From NCBI GenBank assembly GCA_045403155.1, contig JAXIPB010000032.1, positions 1 through 54,511 on the forward strand: a DNA stretch of 54,511 bases, read 5' to 3'. Positions within the stretch are counted from its first letter, which is position 1. Each line of letters starts with the position of its first letter. The notes below the pieces were generated by a model, which was given only the letters and a program-made list of their open reading frames with translations, did no database searches and was not told where the DNA came from. The position numbers and the translations under genes are program-made. Positions 16,042-23,964 of the stretch are shown here, piece by piece. This DNA is from JAXIPB01 sp045403155. GTDB taxonomy: Bacteria > Actinomycetota > Actinomycetes > Mycobacteriales > Micromonosporaceae.

Positions 16042-16116
16042 AAGATCTTCGTCTTCCGACAAAACGTCAAGCCAGACTAAGCCAGACTGCACGTTTTGCC
16101 GGAGAACGGCGATCTT
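16042..16116. terminator. Large bidirectional hairpin between fabI and the PH-domain genes
   Basis: Nested complementary blocks are AAGATC (16042) with GATCTT (16111), TCCG (16055) with CGGA (16100), and CAAAACGT (16060) with ACGTTTTG (16091). The loop contains AAGCCAGACT twice in tandem. It lies between convergent genes, so it is well placed to terminate transcription from both sides. Confidence 0.7.
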
Positions 16117-16170
16117 CCGGCCGGCCGGGCTGCGCCGCGGGCCGAGCGCGCGCTATGGGCCAGGGCCGCG

Positions 16171-17541
16171 CTATGGACGGGACGGTATGGGGCGGGCGGC
16201 ACGCGAGCGGTCCGCGAGCTCCAATGCGAGGGCCTTCGCCTCGGCGACGTCGCGGTGGAGTGCCACCGCGTCGAGGCCCCCGCCCGCGGTGTCCGCCCAT
16301 ACGCTGGCGAGACGCAAAAGGCGCTGCACCGGTCCCTGCCGGATCCGTACGCTCTGGATCCGGCCGTACGGCACGATGACGAGCCGCCGGGTGAGCAGGC
16401 CGTCGCGGGTGACAAAGGCGGCGTCGGTGAGCTGGTACCCGAGAACATATCGGCGCAGCGGTGCCAACCACTTCGCCCGAGCCGGGACCGCTCTCACCGC
16501 GACCGCAGTCAGGACGAATGCCGGCATCGACTCGCTGATCACCCGTTCGGCGGTGGCGACCGTTCCGACCGGCAGCAGACCGGCCCGCTCATTGTCCCGC
16601 TCGCCGCCCGACATCCCGGCGACGTGCATCTGTGCCCGCACCCACCCATGCCCGCGCCAGAGGAGCGGCCACTGAACGCCGACGGATTGGATCCGGCCGG
16701 GAGGAACGGTCTGGCTCCGCGTCTCCAGAAGCCCGCGCCGGATGCGGAGACCGTCCACGGCAATGCCGAGGGTGAAGTTCCAGTCGCCGAGGATCGCGCG
16801 CACGGGCGCCTGAACCGCGCCGATCACGGCAGTGATCATGCTGGCGACCGCGATGAAGCTGAGCTGCGCCTCGTTGGCGAAGAAGAATATCGGCGCGGCG
16901 ATCGCGAACGGAAGCGCCCACCACTGCGGACGAAGCAACTGCGATACGACCAGGTCGCGGTTTTTGATGACGTGGATGAGCCGCTCGCCGGCCACCGGCA
17001 CCTCAACTGTGGCCGCCGGCACCCCAGCCGCGGTCGCCGGCGCCGGTGTGGCCGTCGCAACCGGCCGTCCGGCCCTGGCCAGCTCGAGCAGTCGCCTGCG
17101 CAGCGCAGTTGCCTGCCCGACCGTCAGGTACGCCAACGGTGCCTCGGTCTTGGACGCGCCGACTACCTCGAGTCGCAGCTCGGCGAGGCCGAAGAGCCGG
17201 GCGAGTACGCCCCGGACGAGCTCCACCGACTGCAGCCGTTCGAGCGGGATTGCCCGGGTACGCCGCCACAGCAGACCCTCGTAGATCCGCAACTCGCGCC
17301 CGACCACGTGGTATCCGGTGTTGAGCCAGCTCACCACCGATCCGATGAGCACCAGCACGGCCACCACGGCAACGGCGAGCAGCCACCGCTGCGTACCCAG
17401 ATTCTCGTAGCCCTGCCAAGAAATGGCGACGATAGCCAGAGCGGCGAGCCGGCCGCCGCGCAGGATCGGGGTCAGCGGGTGCAGGCGCTGGCGTGGCTCG
17501 GTCGCAGCCCTTGGCTCGGTGACTGGACCTGGCTCGGTCAC
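16171..17541 (-). CDS. Tandem bacterial PH-domain membrane protein (YdbT-like)
   Basis: The 456-aa protein has paired hydrophobic segments near residues 26-67 and 210-245 and near 335, separated by bPH_2 (DUF304) domains. These carry the motif (I/V)P(L/Y)(E/G)R(L/I)QS(V/I) three times: IPLERLQSV, VPPGRIQSV and VPYGRIQSV. It pairs with a smaller one-domain relative, as B. subtilis YdbT pairs with YdbS, a system linked to resistance to some bacteriocins. The GTG start overlaps the upstream stop as GTGA. Function in this organism is unknown. Confidence 0.82.
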   Translation of the reverse strand: MTEPGPVTEPRAATEPRQRLHPLTPILRGGRLAALAIVAISWQGYENLGTQRWLLAVAVVAVLVLIGSVVSWLNTGYHVVGRELRIYEGLLWRRTRAIPLERLQSVELVRGVLARLFGLAELRLEVVGASKTEAPLAYLTVGQATALRRRLLELARAGRPVATATPAPATAAGVPAATVEVPVAGERLIHVIKNRDLVVSQLLRPQWWALPFAIAAPIFFFANEAQLSFIAVASMITAVIGAVQAPVRAILGDWNFTLGIAVDGLRIRRGLLETRSQTVPPGRIQSVGVQWPLLWRGHGWVRAQMHVAGMSGGERDNERAGLLPVGTVATAERVISESMPAFVLTAVAVRAVPARAKWLAPLRRYVLGYQLTDAAFVTRDGLLTRRLVIVPYGRIQSVRIRQGPVQRLLRLASVWADTAGGGLDAVALHRDVAEAKALALELADRSRAARPIPSRP

Positions 17542-18026
17542 AGACCCTCCGCCCGGCTCTGACCGAGTTCCGCGAGGCGGTCGCGCAGTCGGGCGGCCTC
17601 GTGCGGCGGAAGGCCGGGAATCTTTGCGTCGGTGGCCGCGGCCGCCGTGTGGAGCTGCACTGTGGCGAGCCCGAAGACTCGTTCGACCGGTCCGGCCGTC
17701 ACGTCGATGAACTGCATCCGTCCATAGGGGACGATGGAGAGCCGGCGAAGCATGAGACCGTGCCGAACGAGCAGGTCGTCGGCGCGCTCGGCATAGCCCC
17801 ATGAGCGCAGACTGCGCGGGAGAAAGAGCAGCCGGATCAACGTGAGGACGGCGAACCCGCCGGCCACCCACAACGCCGGCTGGAAGTCGAAGATCAACCA
17901 CACCGCCAGGCAGATCCCCGATATGACCGCGAGCCCGGTGAGGTACGAGAGCAGCTCGATGAAGAACAACTTCGGCGAGACCCGATGCCACACGACGTCC
18001 TCGGGCCAGATTGTGAAGACCGTCAC
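17538..18026 (-). CDS. PH-domain membrane protein (YdbS-like)
   Basis: The 162-aa protein has a short N-terminus with WPEDVVWHRVS, two membrane spans (about residues 22-65) and one bPH_2 domain with GLMLRRLSIVPYGRMQFIDV. It is the first gene of a two-gene unit with the larger PH-domain protein, overlapping it by 4 bp. The GTG at 18026 is chosen because it begins right before the conserved TVFTIWPED. It is divergent from hemH across 42 bp. Confidence 0.82.
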   Translation of the reverse strand: MTVFTIWPEDVVWHRVSPKLFFIELLSYLTGLAVISGICLAVWLIFDFQPALWVAGGFAVLTLIRLLFLPRSLRSWGYAERADDLLVRHGLMLRRLSIVPYGRMQFIDVTAGPVERVFGLATVQLHTAAAATDAKIPGLPPHEAARLRDRLAELGQSRAEGL

Positions 18027-18068
18027 CCTGCCAGGGTAGGGCGCGGGCGCCAGGGAAGGATGTCCGGT

Positions 18069-19073
18069 ATGGGGTACGACGCCGTGGTGCTGGTCTCCTT
18101 CGGTGGACCGGAGGGTCCCGACGACGTCATGCCGTTTCTTCGCAACGTCGTACGCGGCCGGGGCGTGCCCGATCAGCGGTTGGCGGCGGTCGCTGAGCAT
18201 TACCAGCACTTCGGCGGAGTTTCACCCATCAATGCCCAGTGTCGCGACCTGCTCGCCGCCCTCCGGGTGAGCCTGGACGAGGCGGGAGTCGCTCTGCCAC
18301 TGTACTGGGGCAACCGCAACTGGCATCCGTTCCTCGCCGAGACTCTGGTGGCGATGCGCGACGACGGCGTCCGGCAAGCGCTCGCGTTCGTCACGAGCCC
18401 GTTCGGGTCGTACTCGTCGTGCCGGCAGTACCTCGAGGATCTCGATTCCGCACGAGCGGCGGCGGGACCCGGCGCGCCGGCCATTGACAAGATCCGGCAC
18501 TACCATGACCACCCGGGTTTCGTCCGGCCGCACGCCGACGCCGCGCACTCGGCATTGTCTGATATGGACCGCGCCACAACCCGGCTTGTGTTCACCGCGC
18601 ACTCGATACCGTCCGCTATGGACGCTCACAGCGGACCGGATGGCGGGCGCTACTCGGCACAGCTGCGGGAGACGGCGACGCTCGTCGCCGCCGCGGCCGG
18701 CCCCAGCCTGGACTGGGATCTGGTGTGGCAGTCGCGCTCCGGGCCGCCACACGTGCCGTGGCTCGAGCCCGACATCAACACCCATCTCGAGGCGCTCGCG
18801 GAACGAGGTTTAGGAGGCGTCGCGGTGAGCCCGATCGGCTTCACATCCGACCATGTCGAGGTGCTCTGGGACCTCGACGTCGAGGCGGCGGCCACAGCCC
18901 GGCGGCTGGGTCTGCGGTTCGCTCGGGCCGCGACGCCGGGCGCCGACTCTCGCTTCGTCGCAATGGTTCGCGACCTCATCCTCGAGCGGCTCGACCCCGC
19001 CGCCCCCCGCACGCGGCTGGGCTCCTTGCCGGTATGGGACGCTTGTCCGCCCGGCTGCTGCCTTCGGTCGTAG
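18069..19073 (+). CDS. hemH: Ferrochelatase, probably coproporphyrin type with [2Fe-2S] site
   Basis: The 334-aa protein has the ferrochelatase motifs VSFGGPEGPDDV, the histidine in FTAHSIP, and SDHVEVLWDLDVEA with the catalytic Glu. A cysteine in YSSCRQY and three near the C-terminus (C-P-P-G-C-C) match the iron-sulfur ligands reported for actinobacterial ferrochelatases. In actinobacteria the enzyme inserts iron into coproporphyrin III. ATG at 18069 is chosen for AAGGA 8 nt upstream; an in-frame ATG lies three codons earlier. Position after fabG-fabI matches mycobacteria, although two PH-domain genes intervene on the other strand. Confidence 0.9.
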   Translation: MGYDAVVLVSFGGPEGPDDVMPFLRNVVRGRGVPDQRLAAVAEHYQHFGGVSPINAQCRDLLAALRVSLDEAGVALPLYWGNRNWHPFLAETLVAMRDDGVRQALAFVTSPFGSYSSCRQYLEDLDSARAAAGPGAPAIDKIRHYHDHPGFVRPHADAAHSALSDMDRATTRLVFTAHSIPSAMDAHSGPDGGRYSAQLRETATLVAAAAGPSLDWDLVWQSRSGPPHVPWLEPDINTHLEALAERGLGGVAVSPIGFTSDHVEVLWDLDVEAAATARRLGLRFARAATPGADSRFVAMVRDLILERLDPAAPRTRLGSLPVWDACPPGCCLRS

Positions 19074-19089
19074 CCATTACGGTCGACCT

Positions 19090-19755
19090 ATGCAACCTCA
19101 CAAGCCAGGTGCGCAGCGGTTCGTGCCCGACGGGGCGTCATTGGAAGAGTTGCGATCCGCCGCGGCCGGCTGCAGCGGGTGCGACCTCTACCGGGACGCC
19201 ACCCAGACGGTCTTCTCGGCCGGTCTGCTCGACGCCGACTACGTGCTCGTGGGCGAGCAGCCGGGCGACGAGGAGGACAGGCGCGGGCGGCCGTTCGTCG
19301 GCCCCGCCGGTCGACTGCTGGTCCAGGCGTTGGTGGAGGTGAACCTCGATCCCAAGCGCGCCTACGTGACCAATGTCGTCAAACACTTCAAGTTCGAGCA
19401 GCGCGGCCCGCGGCGGATCCACCAGAAGCCGGGCCCGGTCGATATCGCCGCGTGCCGACCGTGGCTTACGGCCGAGTTCGCCATGCTGCGCCCGCGCGTC
19501 GTGGTGGCGCTCGGCGCGACCGCGGCAGCGGCGCTCGCCGGACCGTCCTTTAGGGTCACCCGGTCACGCGGCGAGCTTCTTCCGTGGCCGGAGTCCGCCG
19601 AGCATCCCGAGGACTTTCCGAGGATCGATCCTCCAGCGAGATTCCTCGCCACCCTCCACCCGTCGGCGATCCTGCGGGCCGACAACCGCGACGTCGCGTA
19701 CGAGGGGTTCCGCGCCGATCTGGCCATCGTCGCCCGGACGCTCGCCAGAACCTGA
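19090..19755 (+). CDS. udgX: UdgX-like uracil-DNA cross-linking protein
   Basis: This 221-aa family 4-like uracil-DNA glycosylase has two cysteines in SGCDLY near its N-terminus and GEQPGDEEDRRGRPFVGPAG, with the Gln of the UdgX GEQPG motif. It also has the UdgX-specific insertion, normally KRRIH, here PRRIHQKP. In M. smegmatis UdgX the His of that motif becomes covalently bound to the abasic sugar after uracil recognition. The His is kept but the leading Lys is Pro. It has no Shine-Dalgarno, but TACGGT lies 6 nt before the ATG, suggesting a leaderless transcript. It probably guards against uracil in DNA. Confidence 0.85.
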   Translation: MQPHKPGAQRFVPDGASLEELRSAAAGCSGCDLYRDATQTVFSAGLLDADYVLVGEQPGDEEDRRGRPFVGPAGRLLVQALVEVNLDPKRAYVTNVVKHFKFEQRGPRRIHQKPGPVDIAACRPWLTAEFAMLRPRVVVALGATAAAALAGPSFRVTRSRGELLPWPESAEHPEDFPRIDPPARFLATLHPSAILRADNRDVAYEGFRADLAIVARTLART

Positions 19756-19852
19756 CGCCCCACCAGAACCTGATGCCCGCCTGGACCCCTGACGCCCTCC
19801 AGAACCTGACGCCCCGGCCAGAACCTGATGCCCGCTGGAATCTAGCGTGCGG
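19745..19852 (+). repeat. 18-bp tandem repeats starting at the udgX stop codon
   Basis: CCAGAACCTGA recurs at 19745, 19763, 19799 and 19817, giving a period of 18 bp (a 54-bp unit used about twice). The first unit includes the final codons and TGA stop of udgX. A period that is a multiple of three suggests the tract could have grown within coding sequence. Confidence 0.8.
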
Positions 19853-20644
19853 CTACGGTTCGAGCGGAGAGTTACACGCCGCGACGAGCGCTCGCCGGCA
19901 GGCCACGGTCAGTGGCCGTAACGCGGCATCGCGTTGCTGCGCCTCGAATCCGTTGATGGCGCCGCCCGGAGCCACCTCGGCGGCCAGCGCCAGGACCCGG
20001 TCGAGGACACTGGCCCGAGCGAACAGCCGGCGGGCTCGCGGGCTGAATCCAGGTGGTAGATCGGTTCCGTTGTCGGGGCGGCGCAGCGCGGCCAGTGCTC
20101 CGGCCAGCTCGGGGCGCCACGCGGCCACGTCCAGGCGGGTCAGGGTAGCCGTCGCCTCGGCCAACGCCGCGGAGAGGTCGGCCTCGGCCGCCGCCGCGCC
20201 GGGCTCGGCGAGCGCGCCGTCCCCGGCGCCATTGTTGGGCATCGGGTACGCCTGCCACACCACGATTTCGAACGTGTCGCCGGACCCGGAGACATGCGTG
20301 CGCACCTGCGGCACCAGGCCCAACCCGGCCGCGATAACCCCCTCGCCTGCCTCGAGAGCACCCGCGGTAAAGGGGCTCGGCCCCGGCAGCCCCCGCGGAT
20401 CGCCGGGCGCCGGGAGCACCAGGCGGATCTCGTCGGGATGCAGCCGCGACAGCGCCCGGATCGCTTCCCGCAGGGGGATGTCGGTCCACGTGTCGGGCGC
20501 ATCCGCGACCAGGTGCTCCTCGTCCTGCTCGGTCTCGTCGGCGACGTCGTCGTACGAGACGATGCCCGCCCGCCACGCCCGCGCCCACGTGACGAACCGC
20601 GCCGAACGGCGCGTCCGGGCGGTCAGGGTCCGTGCGGAGGACAT
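19853..20644 (-). CDS. Conserved actinobacterial protein (Rv1486c-like position)
   Basis: The 263-aa product has no domain I can name. It contains an acidic stretch (DVADETEQDEEH), a conserved-looking RALSRLHPDEIRLVLPAPGDP, a strand pair ending in EIVVWQAYP and an Ala-rich helical C-terminal half. It lies where M. tuberculosis has Rv1486c, on the same relative strand downstream of hemH, so I take it as that gene's counterpart. ATG at 20644 has no Shine-Dalgarno but TACCCT stands 7 nt upstream, fitting a leaderless start. Confidence 0.7.
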   Translation of the reverse strand: MSSARTLTARTRRSARFVTWARAWRAGIVSYDDVADETEQDEEHLVADAPDTWTDIPLREAIRALSRLHPDEIRLVLPAPGDPRGLPGPSPFTAGALEAGEGVIAAGLGLVPQVRTHVSGSGDTFEIVVWQAYPMPNNGAGDGALAEPGAAAAEADLSAALAEATATLTRLDVAAWRPELAGALAALRRPDNGTDLPPGFSPRARRLFARASVLDRVLALAAEVAPGGAINGFEAQQRDAALRPLTVACRRALVAACNSPLEP

Positions 20645-20881
20645 GCAGGAAAGGGTACGGGTTGAGCCGCGCCCTGTCGCGTGCGACGTGCCTACGAGCG
20701 GCGAAAATGCCAGTCGCGCGGGCGCCGCCGAAGCTGCCCGCCTGTACACCGGCGTCCCGGCGATGGATCGACCAACGGGGTCAGGGAATCGATCACTACA
20801 AGTTCGAGCGTTTGCGGCTCGATGCGAATTGCTGTATGTCTCCCATCGACGGCAAAAAGTCGTTCGATTGAGGAGGGATCA

Positions 20882-23821
20882 ATGCGCACCAACTCTCGTG
20901 CGTTTGCGGGATCCGTCGCGCTGCTGACCGCAGCCGTGCTCATCCTCGCATCCGAGTCAGTGAGCTCCGCCGCACCCGGCGGAGTCCTGATCAACAGCCA
21001 ATCGACGGTCAAGATGCCCGGCGACCAGGCCAAGGACAAGATCAAAGACAACCGGACCGGGCAGGTCGCACCGACCTCCCAGCAGCGTGCGAAGGCCGCC
21101 TCCGTCGGCGCCCGCGCCCGCTGGAACGCGTTGGGGACGCCCGCGGTGCTCGCATCGACCGGCACGCCGCTGGCCACCGGGTTGCCGGCCGACCCCGTGG
21201 TTGCGGCCCGTGCGTACATCGACACCAACCGGGACCTACTTGGGCTGACCGCGAGCGGTGCCGCCGCCCTCGAGTTGGTGACCGTCGCCCCGATGGGTCG
21301 GGGCTCGGCCGTCCTGCTGCGCCAGCGCTTCGGTGGCTTGGCGTCGGCCGTGGACGGGATGTTGTCCATCGGGATCCGTGACGGGGCTGCCTGGTACGTG
21401 AGCTCATCGCTGGCCCGCGACGGTTCGGCACCCGCCCCGGCCACCTTGTCCGCCGCCGAGGGGGAGCGGATCGCCCTCCGCGACGCGGGCGTATCCGACG
21501 CCACGATCGTGCGGACCGAGCTGGTCGCGGTGCCCACCGCCGACCGGGGCACGCGCGCCGCGTACGAGGTCATCTTCGGCGCCAATCTCCAGGGCGGCGA
21601 GCCGTTGGCATTCTCGACCTACGTGGATGCCCGCGACGGTGGAGTCCTCGTCCGCGAGAACCTCGTCGATTCCGACGTGGACAACCCCGAATGGGAGGTC
21701 TTCCCGAACCGTCCACCGACCGACTACTCATCGACCGACACTCGAGTCCACTGGTGCTTCGGCCCGGGCCTCGGCTGCGATGAGGTTGTCGGGACGTCGG
21801 CCTCGCCGCTTCCGTGGGACGTGGACCCCGCGACCGGCACTTCGACCACCACGACGAGCGGCAACAACGCGATCGCAGTGCACAACTGGTTCAACAACAA
21901 CGCATTCAGCGTCGGGACCGAAACGGCGACCGCGCGCCCCGACCGTGACTACACCTACGACTACACAAACCAGTGGTTCCAGCAGGCGTGCAACCCCGCC
22001 ACGACGTTCACGTCGCCGCAGCGCAACGACATCGACGCCGCCCGGGCGAACCTGTTCGCGATGCACAACCGCATGCACGACTGGTCCTACCACCTCGGGT
22101 TCACCGAGGCGTTGTTCAACATGCAGAACGACAACTTCGGCCTCGGCGGCCTCGGAAACGACCGTGAGCGGGGCAACGCGCAGGCCGGTGGGGTAACCGG
22201 CGGTCCCCCGCTCTTCCAAGCGCGGGACAACGCCAACCAGATCACCGGCGCGGACGGCATCGCTCCGATCACGAACATGTACCTCTGGCAGCCGATCGCC
22301 GGCTCGTTCTATGCACCGTGCGTCGACGGCGATTTCGACATGTCGGTGATCGCGCACGAGTACACTCACGCCATAACCAACCGGATGATCGCCGGACCGA
22401 ACAGCGGCCTCAGCTCGCCACAGGGAATGAGCGAAAGCTGGTCCGACCTCATGGCCGTCGAGTACCTGTTCGAGCACGGCTACTCGCCGGCCGGGCAGCG
22501 GGCGTTCACGATCGGCGAGTACGTCACCAAGGACCCGGTCGCCGGCATCCGCAACTACAACATGAGCGCCAGCCCGCTCAACTACAGCCACATCGACTAC
22601 GACTTCGTCGGGCTGCAGGTCCACGCGTCCGGTGAGGTCTGGAGCGCGACGAACTTCGACATCCGCAGCGCGCTCATCGCGCGATACGGTGCCGGCAGCG
22701 CCGCGTTGCAGAAGTCGTGTGCCAACGGTGCCACACCGGTCACCGCGTGCCCGGGCAACCGGCGCTGGGTGCAGCTCGTCTTCGACTCGTTCCCGCTCAT
22801 GGCGATCAGCGCGGTGAGCATGGTCGACTCGAGGGACGCGCTGCTCGCAGCCGACATGCTCCGATTCGGCGGGGCGAACCAGGATCTGTTGTGGAACGCG
22901 TTCGCCAAGCGCGGTCTCGGCGAGGGTGCGTCGAGCAACGGGAACGGTGACGCCAATCCGGTGCCGAGCTTCGCCTCGCCGTACGCGAATGAGGCGACGG
23001 TGACATTCATCCCGACGGACGAGAACGACGCCGTCGTTTCCGGCGCGAAGCTCTACGTCGGTCCGTACCAGGCCCGGGCGGTGCCGGTTGCCGACACCGA
23101 CGCGGCCACTCCGCTGTCGAACCAGGTGAGCCTGGTTCCGGGGACGTACGAGTTCATCGTCCAGGCACCCGGGCGCGGGCACGTTCGGGTGGGCCCGGTC
23201 ACCTACGCGGCCGGCCAGTTGAAGGACCTTCCGGTCCAGATGTGGCCCAACCTCGCCTCCGGCGCGGCCGGTGCTGTCGCGTCCGGCGACGGCATCAACC
23301 TTGCCCGGCTCGTGGACGACGACGAGGCCACGAACTGGGCCTCGCTCGGCAGCACGGTGGCGGGCAAGCAGGTCACCGTGGATCTGGCCGGCGGGGCCAC
23401 ACAGGTACGCCGGGTGCAGGTCAGTGCGTTGCTGCGCCCGCAGATCCAGACCGACCCGGACGGCGCCGCCCAGAGCCGATTCTCGGCGCTACGGCAGTTC
23501 CGGGTGCTGGCGTGTGAAGCCACCGGCGGGGTCACGTGCGCGAACCCGGGCGACTTCCACGTCATCTTCACGAGCCCGGCCGATGCGTTCCCATCGGTTG
23601 CGCCGCGGCCCAGGGCTCCGGAGCTGATCATCGAGTCGTTCCTCGTCCCGAAGACGAAGGCGACGCACCAGCGCCTCGAGGTGCTGACCAACCAGTGCAC
23701 GGGTACGCCGGACTACCAGGGTGAGCAGGACGCTGACCCTGGAGCGTTCACCGACTGTACGACCGCGAGTCTCCAGGCGCTCAATGTGAGAATCGCCGAG
23801 TTCCAGGTGTTTGACCACTAA
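20882..23821 (+). CDS. Secreted M36 (fungalysin) metalloprotease with C-terminal discoidin-like domain
   Basis: The 979-aa preproprotein has a signal peptide (about residues 1-31), a fungalysin/thermolysin propeptide with SAVDGMLSIGIRDGAAWYV, and an M36 catalytic domain. Zinc-binding HEYTH is at 492-496 and the third ligand Glu518 is in GMSESWSD. The last 170 residues resemble an F5/8 type C (discoidin) fold, NLARLVDDDEATNWASLG, often used to bind cell walls or glycans. GGAGGG precedes the ATG. It is expected to be exported, self-processed and to degrade external protein. A strong hairpin follows the stop. Confidence 0.9.
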   Translation: MRTNSRAFAGSVALLTAAVLILASESVSSAAPGGVLINSQSTVKMPGDQAKDKIKDNRTGQVAPTSQQRAKAASVGARARWNALGTPAVLASTGTPLATGLPADPVVAARAYIDTNRDLLGLTASGAAALELVTVAPMGRGSAVLLRQRFGGLASAVDGMLSIGIRDGAAWYVSSSLARDGSAPAPATLSAAEGERIALRDAGVSDATIVRTELVAVPTADRGTRAAYEVIFGANLQGGEPLAFSTYVDARDGGVLVRENLVDSDVDNPEWEVFPNRPPTDYSSTDTRVHWCFGPGLGCDEVVGTSASPLPWDVDPATGTSTTTTSGNNAIAVHNWFNNNAFSVGTETATARPDRDYTYDYTNQWFQQACNPATTFTSPQRNDIDAARANLFAMHNRMHDWSYHLGFTEALFNMQNDNFGLGGLGNDRERGNAQAGGVTGGPPLFQARDNANQITGADGIAPITNMYLWQPIAGSFYAPCVDGDFDMSVIAHEYTHAITNRMIAGPNSGLSSPQGMSESWSDLMAVEYLFEHGYSPAGQRAFTIGEYVTKDPVAGIRNYNMSASPLNYSHIDYDFVGLQVHASGEVWSATNFDIRSALIARYGAGSAALQKSCANGATPVTACPGNRRWVQLVFDSFPLMAISAVSMVDSRDALLAADMLRFGGANQDLLWNAFAKRGLGEGASSNGNGDANPVPSFASPYANEATVTFIPTDENDAVVSGAKLYVGPYQARAVPVADTDAATPLSNQVSLVPGTYEFIVQAPGRGHVRVGPVTYAAGQLKDLPVQMWPNLASGAAGAVASGDGINLARLVDDDEATNWASLGSTVAGKQVTVDLAGGATQVRRVQVSALLRPQIQTDPDGAAQSRFSALRQFRVLACEATGGVTCANPGDFHVIFTSPADAFPSVAPRPRAPELIIESFLVPKTKATHQRLEVLTNQCTGTPDYQGEQDADPGAFTDCTTASLQALNVRIAEFQVFDH

Positions 23822-23842
23822 GGAGCGGCGCTTTCTGCGCGA

Positions 23843-23872
23843 CGGTGGGCGGGCCGGTCGGCCCGCCCACCG
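23843..23872 (+). terminator. Terminator hairpin after the M36 protease gene
   Basis: Arms of 13 bp, CGGTGGGCGGGCC and GGCCCGCCCACCG, enclose a GGTC loop, 21 bp after the stop codon. There is no U tract, as is common for actinomycete terminators. Confidence 0.8.
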
Positions 23873-23874
23873 CC

Positions 23875-23937
23875 GCGAGTGTTCGACACTCGCCCGGCTG
23901 GGCTCGGTCTTCAGGGGCGGGTGTGGAAGACTTGCGG
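23875..23937. repeat. GCAAGTGT-type hairpin element, copy A4
   Basis: GCGAGTGTTCGACACTCGCCC opens with its own small palindrome (GAGTGT-TCG-ACACTC). A GGGCGGGTGTGGAAGACTTGC half follows. It matches the family at 13818, 29685, 31647 and 38939 and lies between convergent genes. Confidence 0.65.
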
Positions 23938-23964
23938 TGATCAAGCTGTCCTGCGGCGGTCCGC

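Noticed and set aside
16096..17562. Plus-strand frame of 488 codons opposite the YdbT-like gene
   Set aside because: No motif or ribosome site; the opposite strand encodes repeated PH-domain motifs and membrane spans.
20692..21585. Minus-strand frame opposite the M36 protease prepropeptide
   Set aside because: The plus-strand frame has a signal peptide, ribosome site and family motifs; the shadow has none.
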